Shown here piece by piece: positions 50,808-59,983 of a stretch of 64,000 nt of DNA; the stretch's first letter is position 1; every line of letters starts with the position of its first letter. The notes beneath the pieces are model-generated. The model saw nothing but the letters and a program-made list of their open reading frames with translations, did no database searches and had not been told where the DNA came from. Location: positions 930,001 to 994,000 of the forward strand of contig JADJPM010000004.1 in assembly GCA_016713245.1 (NCBI GenBank), read 5' to 3'. The position numbers and the translations under genes were made by a program. Origin of the DNA: Verrucomicrobiaceae bacterium (GTDB taxonomy: Bacteria > Verrucomicrobiota > Verrucomicrobiia > Verrucomicrobiales > Verrucomicrobiaceae).

Positions 50808-51665
50808 TCACTCATACGGCATCCACCAGGCTTTGAGCCATTCGGTGGTGGTGCGTTTGAAGCCGCGTTTGAGGAGGCGCTGTTCCATATCGGTGAGGTG
50901 GGCGGCTCCGTAGAAGATGGCGAGGCGTTTTTTGCCGGCGGCGAGCTGTTTATCAAGGACTTCAAAGGCCACGCGGTTGCGCTCGCCGACGATGACGGTG
51001 CCTTCGCCTTCCTCCACGCCGCTCATGAGTTTCTCCACTTCGTCGAACTGCGAGGCCATGCCGCGTTTCAGTTCGAGTGAGCCGTCCTTACTCATCAGGA
51101 TGCGGAAGAGCGTGGCAAGCGCCGCGGCCTCGGAATCCGCCTCCGCATCGTCACCCTCGGCGGCGGCCTGCTGAGCCTGCCAGAGCTTCAGGTAGAGCTT
51201 GAGGAAGCTCTCCTGCTTCTTCTCGCGGGTGTCATGAAACTGCGAGGATGTCATGTCGGCATGCACAAAGTTCTTTGCCGCGTAGTCGATGCCTTCGAGC
51301 TGGCCGTGGAGCTTCAAGGTGTCCCGCATGAAGGTCTGTATCGTGCCCACCCATTGCAGGCTGCCGCTGCCTCCGCCGGGCTTCATCTGCTCCTTTTTGC
51401 GTTCATGCATCGGCGGGCCGACGAGTTCATAAAGCACGGCGTCGTAGCTGCGGAAGCGGACGTTAAGCGCGTCGTAGTAGCTTTTATCCGCGATGTGAAT
51501 GGCACCGACGAGATCGACGATGACCTTTTGAGGCGACTCAAAGCGCACGATGGCTGTTTCGAGGCTGTCACCTTCATCATCCTCGACGAAGCGGACGTAG
51601 TCGGTGCCAGCTTTCGCGATGCCGAGGGGCAGCAGCAGGAGGAGAAAGAAGGCGGTGAGCTTCAT
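50808..51665 (-). CDS. Exported TraB/GumN-like protein
   Basis: 285 residues. Signal peptide MKLTAFFLLLLLPLGIAKAG. The first strand VIVDLVGAIHIADKSYYDAL carries GxxH, and the end has KRLAIFYGAAHLTDMEQRLL with a second GAAH. These paired GxxH motifs mark the TraB/Tiki-like metalloprotease fold. Whether it cleaves peptides here is unknown. Start ATG 51665; its stop precedes the region behind ndpA. It follows the dienelactone hydrolase gene by 5 bp on the same strand. Confidence 0.8.
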   Translation of the reverse strand: MKLTAFFLLLLLPLGIAKAGTDYVRFVEDDEGDSLETAIVRFESPQKVIVDLVGAIHIADKSYYDALNVRFRSYDAVLYELVGPPMHERKKEQMKPGGGSGSLQWVGTIQTFMRDTLKLHGQLEGIDYAAKNFVHADMTSSQFHDTREKKQESFLKLYLKLWQAQQAAAEGDDAEADSEAAALATLFRILMSKDGSLELKRGMASQFDEVEKLMSGVEEGEGTVIVGERNRVAFEVLDKQLAAGKKRLAIFYGAAHLTDMEQRLLKRGFKRTTTEWLKAWWMPYE

Positions 51666-51670
51666 GTGGC

Positions 51671-52444
51671 TTATTTGAAGAGCCGCTCGAAGAACTGCTT
51701 CATCTCTTCCCACGAGGCTTTGTCGGCGGATTCGTTGTAGGCGGCCCCTTTGCTATTGTCATTGCCCGCAGCTTTTTGAGTGAAGGCATGAACGGCACCG
51801 GGATACTGGACGAGTTTGAAATCGACGCCGGCGTCCTTCATCTCCTGCTCGAAGGCGGCGAGGTCTTTGGCTGGCACAAAAGGATCATCCGCCCCGTGAA
51901 GGGCGAGGACCTTGCCTTTGATGTTCTTGCCATCCGCCGGGGCAGGGGAATCGAGGCCGCCGTGGAAGCTGACGACGCCCTTCACCATGGCTCCGCTGCG
52001 GGCCAGTTCGATGACGCCGGTGCCGCCGAAGCAGTAACCGATGGCGGCGATCTGGGTGGGATCAGCCTGCGGGGTTTTGCGGAGCTGCTCCAGCCCGGCG
52101 AGGAGTCGCTCGCGGTAGAGTTTGCGGTCGGTTTTGTATTTCCCGGCCTCTTTGCCGGACTCCGGCGGCTGCGGACGGATGCCTTTGCCGTAGATGTCCG
52201 CCACGAAGACATTGTAACCGAGCTCCGCGAGCATCTTGGCCCGCATTTTCTCGTTCTCGCTCACGCCGGTCCACTGGTGAATGATGAGCACGGAGGGCAG
52301 TTTGCCGGTTTTGGTGCTTTCCACGACGTGCAGACCTTCGCAGGTGACGCCGCCGGTGGTGTATTCGACGGCGGTCGTGGCGATCTCCGCCCGCAAGGAG
52401 GTGGCAACGAAGAGGAGTAAGGAGAGGAAGGCGCGTGGTTTCAT
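51671..52444 (-). CDS. Exported dienelactone hydrolase family protein
   Basis: 257 residues. Signal peptide MKPRAFLSLLLFVATSLRAE. Alpha/beta-hydrolase with the Cys nucleophile in IGYCFGGTG (about 153), acid in HGADDPFV and histidine in GAVHAFT, the C-D-H triad of this family. It should hydrolyse an ester or lactone in the periplasm. Gene order with TraB-like gene suggests cotranscription. Confidence 0.9.
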   Translation of the reverse strand: MKPRAFLSLLLFVATSLRAEIATTAVEYTTGGVTCEGLHVVESTKTGKLPSVLIIHQWTGVSENEKMRAKMLAELGYNVFVADIYGKGIRPQPPESGKEAGKYKTDRKLYRERLLAGLEQLRKTPQADPTQIAAIGYCFGGTGVIELARSGAMVKGVVSFHGGLDSPAPADGKNIKGKVLALHGADDPFVPAKDLAAFEQEMKDAGVDFKLVQYPGAVHAFTQKAAGNDNSKGAAYNESADKASWEEMKQFFERLFK

Positions 52445-52485
52445 CCGGCGGCGAGCTTAGGCCGCCTTTTGGAGGGCTCAACCCT

Positions 52486-54654
52486 CTACTTTGTCGTCAT
52501 GACGAAGACGCCGTTCCATTCCGCAGGCGGGCTGGAGGCGAGTTGCGTGCATCGTGTGAGGAAGACCTGCGTGAGTTTGTCATTCAAACCAAGGTCGCAG
52601 GCTCGTTGGAAGGCGGTCGTGGCCTCGGTGAAGCGTCCGGCGCGGTAATGCGTCATGCCTGCATCATACGGGAGGAGTCCAGGAGGCGCCGGCATGTCGG
52701 CAGGGCCGAGCACGGTGAAGATCTCGATGGGCTTGGCCTTGCCCTTCACGGCGATCAAATCGACGCGGCGGCAGAGAAAGAGGTCCTTCACATGCGGATG
52801 CACGGTCTCGCTGATGAGGAGGTCGATCTCGTATTGCTTGGTGACGCCTTCGAGACGGGAAGCGAGGTTTACCGAGTCGCCGATGACGGTGAGGTCCATC
52901 TTTTCGTAGAGCCCGGCGGAGCCGATGTTGCCGACAACGACATTGCCCTGATGAATGCCCATGCCGATGCGCAGGCTAGTCATTCCACGGGCTTGCCAGC
53001 CGATGTTTTGTTCGGCGAGCACCTGCCGCATGTGGAGGGCTGTTTCGACGGCGGCGATGGCATCTTGGCGGCAGCCTTCCTCGCTCGGCTGAGCCCGCGT
53101 GCTGCCCCAGAGGGCCATGACGGCGTCGCCGATGAATTTATCCACCAGCCCGCGATGCTGGAAAACGCAGGCGACCATGCCGGTGAGGTATTCATTGAGC
53201 AGTTTGACGACCTCCGAAGGCGAAAGCTTTTCCGAGATGCTGGTGAAGCCACGAATATCGGAGAAGAACATGGTCACACGTCGCTCGACGCCGCCGAGCG
53301 TGGTGTAAAGGCCCTCGTGATCGGCCATCATTTCACGCACGAGCTCAGGTGAGGTGTAGCGGGCGAGAAAGTGGCGCAGCTTGCTCTTTTCGCGGAGTTG
53401 CTGCACCCACACGCCAGTTAGGCCAAAGCCGCCACAAAGACCGATGCCGAGCAGGAAAGGCTGCGCGGCAGTTTCGATGCTGGCGAGATCAAACAGCCAA
53501 CGAGAAAGCCCTTGGGCGAGAAGGCTGGTCACGATCAAGCTCCCGACACACCACACGGGCTGGCGGATGAAATGGACTAGAAGCCAAGCCAAGGCAGCCG
53601 CGGCCAAAAGCGATCCCCAGCGCCAAGTTTCAGGCATCGGATGGATGAACGAATTTCCCAGGAGGGCGGTGAGAGCATGAGCGTGGATTTGCACGCCGGG
53701 CAGGTGACCGAGCGGCGTGTCCTGAAGGTCCTGCAAATCGCTGGCTATGGCACCGATGAGGATCGTCTTGCCTCGGAAGATTTCGCCTTGGGCGAGATTT
53801 GCCTTCCAAAGCTCAGGGACGAAGAGCTGGAAGAGGGAGATCGGCGTGTAGGAGCCAGGATCAGCAAAGCGGATGCGGGAGCGGTGGGGCAAATCGAGCA
53901 GGGCTTTCGGCTGCATGTTTCGGGCCATCACATAGGCGGCGGATGGCAGGGAATGCTCTCCGGCTTCACCGATCACTTCGCGGCCGCTTTGCAGTGCCTC
54001 GGCCTCGGATGCGGTGATCTGCCAGTGAAAGGTGCGGATGCGCTCGTCCGCATCGGGCCACAGGGTGAGCACACCGGTGTTTGCCGTATCGGGCTGTGGT
54101 CCGGTGAGGGAGGGCGTCGGAAGCACTCGCTGCGTGACGATGGCCTGTCCGACCTGCGAGTCTTCGAATTTCATGCCGAGTACGACTTTGCCGCGATGCC
54201 GTTCGAGGGCCTCACGCAGCAGGCGGTCGTTCTCGGGATCTTCGGAAGGGCTTTTGAAGGTGATGTCGAGAAAGACCTGTCGTGCGCCCGCCTCAAAAAG
54301 CTTGTCCAGCACCTGTGCCCACACGCGGCGAGGCCAGGGCCATTGCTTCTGCATGGCTTGCAGGGCAGGGGAGGCGGCGATGTCCTCTGGCCAGGCGGAT
54401 TCCAGCGTGAGGCTGGCGTCATCAATGCCGAGCACGAGGATGTCGGGGTTCGTTGGCGTTTTGGCTCCAGCCTGATGAAAGCCGTCCAGCGTGATGCGCT
54501 CGCGACGCAGCAGCACGCTGCGTGTGGCAGGCCATGCATAAAGCCCGCCGAGGAGGATCAATCCGGCGAAGATGAGAAGCGGCACCAGCTTTGCCTCGAA
54601 GGCCTCGGAACGCGAGACCTTCGCTGCCTCATTCGATGTGCCATGGCTGCTCAT
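52486..54654 (-). CDS. CHASE2-domain adenylate cyclase
   Basis: About 722 residues. First membrane helix LVPLLIFAGLILLGGLYAW (about 20-40), periplasmic CHASE2 sensor about 45-320 (TNPDILVLGIDDASL, GARQVFLDITFKSPSED, FRGKTILIGAIASDLQD), then helices at about 335-405 (SLLAAAALAWLLVHFI). Class III cyclase domain about 465-600 with TMFFSDIRGFTSISE, LVDKFIGDAVMALWG (purine-selecting Lys) and TVIGDSVNLASR (Asp). This K/D pair favours cAMP over cGMP. It senses an envelope cue and is the last gene of the Mla-like operon. TTG 54675 would overlap the TPR gene; ATG 54654 is preferred. Confidence 0.92.
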   Translation of the reverse strand: MSSHGTSNEAAKVSRSEAFEAKLVPLLIFAGLILLGGLYAWPATRSVLLRRERITLDGFHQAGAKTPTNPDILVLGIDDASLTLESAWPEDIAASPALQAMQKQWPWPRRVWAQVLDKLFEAGARQVFLDITFKSPSEDPENDRLLREALERHRGKVVLGMKFEDSQVGQAIVTQRVLPTPSLTGPQPDTANTGVLTLWPDADERIRTFHWQITASEAEALQSGREVIGEAGEHSLPSAAYVMARNMQPKALLDLPHRSRIRFADPGSYTPISLFQLFVPELWKANLAQGEIFRGKTILIGAIASDLQDLQDTPLGHLPGVQIHAHALTALLGNSFIHPMPETWRWGSLLAAAALAWLLVHFIRQPVWCVGSLIVTSLLAQGLSRWLFDLASIETAAQPFLLGIGLCGGFGLTGVWVQQLREKSKLRHFLARYTSPELVREMMADHEGLYTTLGGVERRVTMFFSDIRGFTSISEKLSPSEVVKLLNEYLTGMVACVFQHRGLVDKFIGDAVMALWGSTRAQPSEEGCRQDAIAAVETALHMRQVLAEQNIGWQARGMTSLRIGMGIHQGNVVVGNIGSAGLYEKMDLTVIGDSVNLASRLEGVTKQYEIDLLISETVHPHVKDLFLCRRVDLIAVKGKAKPIEIFTVLGPADMPAPPGLLPYDAGMTHYRAGRFTEATTAFQRACDLGLNDKLTQVFLTRCTQLASSPPAEWNGVFVMTTK

Positions 54655-54671
54655 GCTTTGGATAACGGGTG

Positions 54672-55529
54672 TCAAAGACGACGCAGCATCTTGAGGGCTT
54701 CACGCTGTCGCAGGGCATCACCAGCTTGCTTGGCGGCTTCCAAGGCGAGCTGCGCATAGCGTTGTATCTGATCGTCACGGCCGATGTGCCGCGATGCACG
54801 AGCGAGACCGAGCCAGTCATCGGCCACGAGATGCTGGCGTGCGGCGGCTTGATCGAGTGGGATGGCTTTTTCATACCAGCGTGCGGCCTCCAAGTGCTCG
54901 CCGAGCAATTCAGCGGCACGGGCCTGATAGCGGGCGGCGTCCGCCTGCTCCATGACATCACCTTTCGCGGCTCGCCAGGCCTTGCTGGCAAAGCTGGCGG
55001 CCTCGGAAGGAGAGCCTTTGGCGAGGAGCAGTCGGGCTCGAAGGTTCATCAGGCGGGAGCCGCCAGCGGAGATGTCTTGGCGCTCCACGAGATCGAGAGC
55101 CTCACTCAAACGATTCTCATCGAGAAGCATGTGCGCCTTCAACCAGCCTGCCTCGGCGAGCAGACTGCGAGTCTCGCGATCGATGGTGCTGGGGCTTATG
55201 CTGCCGAGATGACGATCGAGCGCGGCGAGGCTTTGGCGTGCGGCGGCGTTCTGACCGGCGGTGTGTTGCACGACGGCCAGATTGACGAGGTTGCGAATAA
55301 TGCCTGGCGTGTGACCGGCGGAGACATGCAGATCGAGCGCGGCTTTGTATCCCTGCATGGCGGCGGAGTGCTGACCGGCTCGAAAGGCCGTCTCCGCTTC
55401 TTGCGACCATGTCAAAGCCTCCGCCTGGGCTGGGGGCAATGTTTTCGCCGGTGAATAGCATGAGAGCCCTCCGATCAGCGGCAGGGCCAGGAGCATCACG
55501 CGGAGCTGAAAAAGGCGATCAGGGCTCAT
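54672..55529 (-). CDS. TPR-repeat lipoprotein
   Basis: 285 residues. Lipobox LIGGLSC at 18-24 after MSPDRLFQLRVMLLALP. The rest is helical with repeated TPR-like pairs (AETAFRAGQHSAAMQGYKAA, RNLVNLAVVQHTAGQNAAAR, DLVERQDISAGGSRLMNLRA, ARAAELLGEHLEAARWYEKA). Probably a scaffold in the inner or outer membrane for the lipid-transport system. Its start overlaps the MlaD stop by 11 bp. Confidence 0.85.
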   Translation of the reverse strand: MSPDRLFQLRVMLLALPLIGGLSCYSPAKTLPPAQAEALTWSQEAETAFRAGQHSAAMQGYKAALDLHVSAGHTPGIIRNLVNLAVVQHTAGQNAAARQSLAALDRHLGSISPSTIDRETRSLLAEAGWLKAHMLLDENRLSEALDLVERQDISAGGSRLMNLRARLLLAKGSPSEAASFASKAWRAAKGDVMEQADAARYQARAAELLGEHLEAARWYEKAIPLDQAAARQHLVADDWLGLARASRHIGRDDQIQRYAQLALEAAKQAGDALRQREALKMLRRL

Positions 55530-56475
55530 TGGGCAGGCGAAGGAGGTTTTCTTTCTTTTTGGGCACGCCCTGACTCACCGGCCAGAGGCCTTTGATGGAA
55601 TTGAGGACCTCATCGGCATTGCGCAGCGTTTCGGTGCCTTTGCGAATGAGCTTGGGGATTTCAGGGCTGGATGCGCTGATGGCTTGATCGAGCTTGCCCA
55701 CGGCGCTTTGGAGCGTGGTGACGCCTTCACCCATCTCGGTGACGAGGGGTGGGATGTCTTGGTTCAGCGTCCGCGTGAGCTTCTCGAAGTGGCTGAGAGA
55801 TTTCCAAAGCTCGGCGTCGGGTTTGTTGAGCTGGGTGAACAGGCTCGTGCCCTGCTGAGTGGCCTGATGAATGTCCTTCATGATTTGCGGCATGTCGGTT
55901 TTCAAGGCATCCGCCGTGACGCGGAGGCCGGAGAGCATGACTTTGAAGTCGCCTTTGGGATCGTTGAGGAAGGAGATGATCTCGCGGGTCTCGATGACCG
56001 CAGGCCGGATCTCATCCTTGAGGCTCTCCACGAGCGTGCTGATGGATTTCTCCGGGCTGAGAGGCAGCGTGTCTCCTTCCTTCAATTCCGGCGTGGAAGG
56101 CGTGCCGGCTGTCACGTCGATAAAACGATCTCCAATGAGGCTCTCACTGGCGATGGCGGCCTTCGAGTCCGCTCGCAGGAAGTGGGCGTATTCGCTGAAA
56201 ACCTCCAAAGTGACCCGCACGCGGTTTTCACCCTCCAACTCGACGTTTTCCACTTTTCCGATGCGAAAGCCGCTGAGCCGCGCCGCCATGCCTTTATGCA
56301 CGCCCTGACTGCTGGCGGCGATGAGATCGATGTGCCGTGAGGAGCGGAAAATCTCCTGCTTCCAGATGACGAAGCCCACGAGGCTGAGAAAGCCTGCCAC
56401 GGCGACGAAGATGAAAAAACGGGCACGAGTCTCGACGAGGTGAAATCGAGGGTCGGTGTTGTGCAGGAACTTCAT
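55519..56475 (-). CDS. MlaD-family MCE lipid-binding protein
   Basis: 318 residues. One N-terminal membrane helix (RFFIFVAVAGFLSLVGFVIW, about 19-38) then the MCE domain (about 45-125; GVHKGMAARLSGFRIGKVEN, SLIGDRFIDVTAG). The C-terminal 180 residues are helical (ALKTDMPQIMKDIHQATQQG), forming the needle-like extension of MlaD/MCE hexamers that carry lipids between membranes. The ATG 56475 gives MKFLHNTDPRF. Its start overlaps the upstream ATPase-like gene (stop at 56472), and it overlaps the TPR gene downstream; an operon. Confidence 0.9.
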   Translation of the reverse strand: MKFLHNTDPRFHLVETRARFFIFVAVAGFLSLVGFVIWKQEIFRSSRHIDLIAASSQGVHKGMAARLSGFRIGKVENVELEGENRVRVTLEVFSEYAHFLRADSKAAIASESLIGDRFIDVTAGTPSTPELKEGDTLPLSPEKSISTLVESLKDEIRPAVIETREIISFLNDPKGDFKVMLSGLRVTADALKTDMPQIMKDIHQATQQGTSLFTQLNKPDAELWKSLSHFEKLTRTLNQDIPPLVTEMGEGVTTLQSAVGKLDQAISASSPEIPKLIRKGTETLRNADEVLNSIKGLWPVSQGVPKKKENLLRLPNEP

Positions 56476-57149
56476 GGTGTGGGGTCCTCCAAGTGAATCA
56501 TCCAGTCGGGACGGAGACGCGGCAATGTCGAATCTCCGCTCTCGATTGCGCCGCGATGCACCAGCAGCACGGCCAGCTTGGGCTGCTGTATGCGCATCCA
56601 TTCCAGCATCGCCAGCAGACGCTCCAAGGCCTCGCCATCGAGGTCATCGAGCAAAAACTCCGTTATGAGGAGCCGTGGACGTAAAACAGCGCAGCGAATG
56701 AGGCTGCCCATGCGCACGGCATAACTGCTCAGCGTGTCTGGCAGGGCAAAGAGTCGCTTTTGCATCCACTCATCTTGGTTGGGCAGGCGGTTGAGAGCCT
56801 CGCTGAGACGCTGCTCCACCTCATCGGGCGTGGCACTCTGGTGAAACAAGGCGGGCAGGCAGAGGTTTTCCCACACCTTAAGATTGCTCACGAGGCCGCC
56901 GCCCGCATGTCCCACCTCGGCGAGCAGCGCGAGACGTCTGCTCTCAGGCCAGTCGTAGATGCTTTGGCCGAGCAGCCGCACCTCGCCTTCCTCCGGTGGA
57001 GCCAGTCCCATCAGCGCATCCACAAAAGCACGGCCTTGTTCCATGCTGGTGACGGTGACGACGCCAAGAGAGCCCGCCTCAAGGCGCAGCTCGGCACCTT
57101 GGAAGGCGGTGGTGCGCACGCGGCTCATGCTGGCGAGTGTTTCAGTCAT
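56472..57149 (-). CDS. MlaF-like ABC ATPase with degenerate Walker A, B and signature
   Basis: 225 residues. Length and position between MlaE and MlaD genes fit the ATPase MlaF. The strand order is that of an ABC ATPase, for example LGLAPPEEGEVRLLGQSIYDW-like ALMGLAPPEEGEVRLLGQSI. The Walker A site reads TSMEQGRAF where GxxGxGKS/T is expected, so the ATP-binding lysine is missing. The signature is DTLSSYAVRM instead of LSGGQ. Walker B reads LLITEFLLDDLD, keeping the Glu but losing the Asp. It is probably unable to hydrolyse ATP by itself and may be a structural subunit. No intact MlaF is seen in the window. Confidence 0.75.
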   Translation of the reverse strand: MTETLASMSRVRTTAFQGAELRLEAGSLGVVTVTSMEQGRAFVDALMGLAPPEEGEVRLLGQSIYDWPESRRLALLAEVGHAGGGLVSNLKVWENLCLPALFHQSATPDEVEQRLSEALNRLPNQDEWMQKRLFALPDTLSSYAVRMGSLIRCAVLRPRLLITEFLLDDLDGEALERLLAMLEWMRIQQPKLAVLLVHRGAIESGDSTLPRLRPDWMIHLEDPTP

Positions 57150-57154
57150 GCGAT

Positions 57155-57916
57155 TTAAAGAGTGAGCAGGGCAAAGAGGACATCCGTGGTGAGCAGCAGG
57201 ATAAAGCCGCGCATCACTGCCAGCTCCGCCGCCTGCGGAATCCAGATGCGGCTGGGCGGCACATAGATGCCGCTGGAACATGCCGTGGCAGCGATGACCA
57301 GGCCGAAGCAGGTGTTCTTGGTCACGGAGAGCAGCAACTCCTGCACGGTGAACGAACTGAAAAGTGCTTGATAGTAGGGGCCGAGGTCGATCTCGACGAT
57401 CATCGAGGCCAGTGCGGGCCCCATCCCTGCCACGATGGCCTGAAAATAGAAAATGAGCACCGGCACCGCCACCGCGCAGCCGACCACACGCGGCACGAGA
57501 AGGTATTCACCTGGATCGATGCCCATGAGATAGAGGCCGCGGATCTCGCCCTGCACCTTCATCGCTGCCAGCTCGCTGGCGATGGCTGCACCGCTGCGCC
57601 CCAGCACGATGAAGGCGGTGAAAAGCGGCGCAAACTCACGCAGCACCACGAGCTTTAGCATTTTCACATTCAGCTCGATGCCACTGCCGAGGAGCGCTCG
57701 TAATTGCGTCTCCATCGTGAGCCCGATGGCTACAGCGGCAAAGGAAGCGGGCAGCAGGGCCTGAATGCCGGTGAAGTAGATTTGCTTGAACGTCACCTCC
57801 ATCACCGGGCGACGGCGCAAAGCGTCCAAATGCGTGAGTGCATGTACCAGGATGCCCGCCGTCAGTTGGAAGAACGAGATGATCGAACCAAGGACATGGG
57901 TCTGGGCGGGGCGCAT
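57155..57916 (-). CDS. MlaE-family ABC permease
   Basis: 253 residues. Five to six membrane helices; the MlaE signature is present: QIYFTGIQALLPASFAAVAI, LKLVVLREFAPLFTAFIVLG, RSGAAIASELAAMKVQGEIR. It should be the permease of a phospholipid-transport complex that moves lipid between the inner membrane and MlaD. ATG 57916 starts MRPAQTHVLGSI; a longer frame upstream has no family support. It is the first gene of the minus-strand operon and diverges from the outer-membrane barrel gene. Confidence 0.9.
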   Translation of the reverse strand: MRPAQTHVLGSIISFFQLTAGILVHALTHLDALRRRPVMEVTFKQIYFTGIQALLPASFAAVAIGLTMETQLRALLGSGIELNVKMLKLVVLREFAPLFTAFIVLGRSGAAIASELAAMKVQGEIRGLYLMGIDPGEYLLVPRVVGCAVAVPVLIFYFQAIVAGMGPALASMIVEIDLGPYYQALFSSFTVQELLLSVTKNTCFGLVIAATACSSGIYVPPSRIWIPQAAELAVMRGFILLLTTDVLFALLTL

Positions 57917-58079
57917 CGGTTGTGACCTTACATAACTCGGCTGCGGGCCGCCTGATATGCCAAACGTGGCAGTTGCTGCCCCGGCTTTGCGCTTCCAGGC
58001 AGGGAGCACAAGATCGGAGGGGTAATGAGTGTTGCTTTGTTGAAGGAGGATGATTCGCTGCCTTCGAGACCAACCTCTT

Positions 58080-59021
58080 ATGAATACCCCTCAACCTTTG
58101 AAATTCATCCTGCTGGTTCTGAGCCTCGCTCTGGCAGGCGCTGCCACTGCTCAAACAGTGCTCGATCCCTCGCGGGCCGCCGATGCCACGCGGCAGAGCA
58201 TCGGTGCCGCTCTCGCCAGCCCGTCCACGGATGTCTCCACCGCTCCCGAATCCCCCGGTGATGATGACCTCGGCGATCAGGTGATCCTTTCCAATAGTGA
58301 AAAGACCACGGCCTTCACCGCTTGGCTCGATAGCAGCCTCTACTGGACGGACAATGCCTTCAATATCGGCGGCGTGAAGACGGAGGACTGGTTCTATGTC
58401 GGTGGCGTGAATATCTCCTGGCAAAAGCCGCTCGGCGGGCGCTTCTACGCGGATGCTTACCTCGGCCAGCACTGGTATCGCTACGAGACGGATACCCGGC
58501 TGAACTATGACATGGGCGAGGTGAGGTTTGGCGTGCTCGCCGTGATGCCAGAACTGCGAAATGCCGTGCTCTCCCTCCATTACGGCTACCAGCGCATCAC
58601 TGATGGCATCGACAACGAAGAACTCTACGAAGCTCATTTGATTCGCCTCGGCCTTCAGAAGACCTTTTTGATCGATCATCGAAACAGCGTGGCCGTGGCC
58701 ATTGCCAGCACCTTTGCCGCTGGCACCTCTCCGCAGTTGCTCCAGCGCCATGAGCATGCGCTGCAACTGGCCTACAACCTCAAGCTCGCCTCCAAGTGGC
58801 ATCTCTCCACGAGCTATCGGCTGGCCTACTTTGACTACATCAACTTCCAAGGCCGTGAGGACTGGTATCAGAACCTGGGCGTCTCGCTCAACTACCTGCC
58901 GACGGACAACTTCGAGATCAGCCTCGGCTACTACTTTGCCGTCAACAGCAGCAACAACAGCTACTTTGATTACCAGACGCAGCTCGGTGGCCTCAGCATC
59001 GCAGGCAAGATTCGTTTTTAA
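58080..59021 (+). CDS. Outer-membrane beta-barrel protein
   Basis: 313 residues. Signal peptide MNTPQPLKFILLVLSLALAG then AATAQ. The mature protein has amphipathic strands (TTAFTAWLDSSLYWTDNAF, WFYVGGVNISWQKPL, FEISLGYYFAVNSSNNSYF) and ends in ...GLSIAGKIRF with a terminal aromatic residue, as in outer-membrane barrels. It is divergent from the Mla-like operon and 12 bp before the FecR-domain gene. The start could also be the ATG at 58050, which abuts GGAGG. Confidence 0.8.
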   Translation: MNTPQPLKFILLVLSLALAGAATAQTVLDPSRAADATRQSIGAALASPSTDVSTAPESPGDDDLGDQVILSNSEKTTAFTAWLDSSLYWTDNAFNIGGVKTEDWFYVGGVNISWQKPLGGRFYADAYLGQHWYRYETDTRLNYDMGEVRFGVLAVMPELRNAVLSLHYGYQRITDGIDNEELYEAHLIRLGLQKTFLIDHRNSVAVAIASTFAAGTSPQLLQRHEHALQLAYNLKLASKWHLSTSYRLAYFDYINFQGREDWYQNLGVSLNYLPTDNFEISLGYYFAVNSSNNSYFDYQTQLGGLSIAGKIRF

Positions 59022-59033
59022 CTCCTCCAAGCC

Positions 59034-59852
59034 ATGAAAACCATTCAACGACTCCTTTTTCTGCCTCTGCTCGCCGTTCTGCCCACGGCGCTGACCGCTG
59101 CTGATTTCGATTTGGCGGAGATCACCAAGGTGCATCGCGAGGTGAAAGTGCTCAAAGCCAATGCCACGCCTCGTGCTGCCACTGAAGGACTCCAGATCAA
59201 GCCCGTCACCTCCATCTCCACCGGCTCTGAGGCCCGTGCCGAACTGCGCTTTCCTGACCAGACGCTCACGCGTCTCGGGGCGAACTCTCGCTTCACCCTG
59301 CGTGGAGAATCCCGCACCCTCGATCTCGATCGTGGCGTGATGATGGTGCAGGTGCCCAAGAAACAGGGCGGGGCACACATCCGCACCGCAGGCGTCACCG
59401 CAGCGGTCACGGGCACCACGGTGCTCATCGAGTATCATCCCGGAGGCGTGGTGAAGCTCATCGTCATCGAGGGCGAGTGCGTGCTGACCTTGAACCGTGA
59501 CCGAAGTGAATTCCAAACTCTCCGCGCCGGGCAGATGATCACCATGCAGGACGGCGCAGCCACCATTCCCGACCCTCAAAACATCGACCTCGCCCGGCTT
59601 TTGCAAAGCTCACGACTCATCAGTGCCAATGATCCCGCTCAACCGAACCAGCAGCAGATCCAAAATGCCGTGCAGATGCAGCAGCAGCTCATTTCCCATG
59701 GGGATCTGCTCAATGGCGGCATGGTGCTGCAAAATCCGGGCGTCACCGTAGGCCTGGCGAACAACACGATCTCTAATGTCGTCACGCCAGTTCCGGCTGC
59801 ACCTGTTGCGCCAGCTCATGGCCATGTGGAGCCGGGCATGCCGCCTCCGTGA
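59034..59852 (+). CDS. Exported FecR-domain protein
   Basis: 272 residues. Signal peptide MKTIQRLLFLPLLAVLPTAL then TAAD. FecR domain about 45-150: ARAELRFPDQTLTRLGANSR, then GVMMVQVPKK, TAAVTGTTVLIEY and KLIVIEGECVLTL. A Gln-rich C-terminus follows (QPNQQQIQNAVQMQQQLISH). FecR-domain proteins with CHASE2 cyclases recur in bacterial surface loci. Linked to the barrel gene in the same transcription unit, which ends in a terminator. Confidence 0.88.
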   Translation: MKTIQRLLFLPLLAVLPTALTAADFDLAEITKVHREVKVLKANATPRAATEGLQIKPVTSISTGSEARAELRFPDQTLTRLGANSRFTLRGESRTLDLDRGVMMVQVPKKQGGAHIRTAGVTAAVTGTTVLIEYHPGGVVKLIVIEGECVLTLNRDRSEFQTLRAGQMITMQDGAATIPDPQNIDLARLLQSSRLISANDPAQPNQQQIQNAVQMQQQLISHGDLLNGGMVLQNPGVTVGLANNTISNVVTPVPAAPVAPAHGHVEPGMPPP

Positions 59853-59883
59853 CGGGCCTGACTGAATCCAAAAGCTGTGTTAG

Positions 59884-59938
59884 AGCGGAAAACGGGCCTG
59901 CCGATTGGCAGAAAGGCCCGGATTTCCGCTTTCGTTTT
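59884..59938 (+). terminator. Rho-independent-type terminator after the FecR gene
   Basis: Stem AGCGGAAA (59884-59891) with TTTCCGCT (59923-59930), inner CGGGCC(T)/(A)GGCCCG pairing, followed by TTCGTTTT. Confidence 0.8.
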
Positions 59939-59983
59939 GTCCGCCCCCTCTACAGTCCGCCTCCCATTCAAAAAACCACCACC

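Noticed and set aside
57636..59606. 656-codon open frame on the minus strand
   Set aside because: It runs antisense to the MlaE, barrel and FecR genes, whose plus or minus frames carry signal peptides and family motifs. A long antisense frame is expected in GC-rich DNA.
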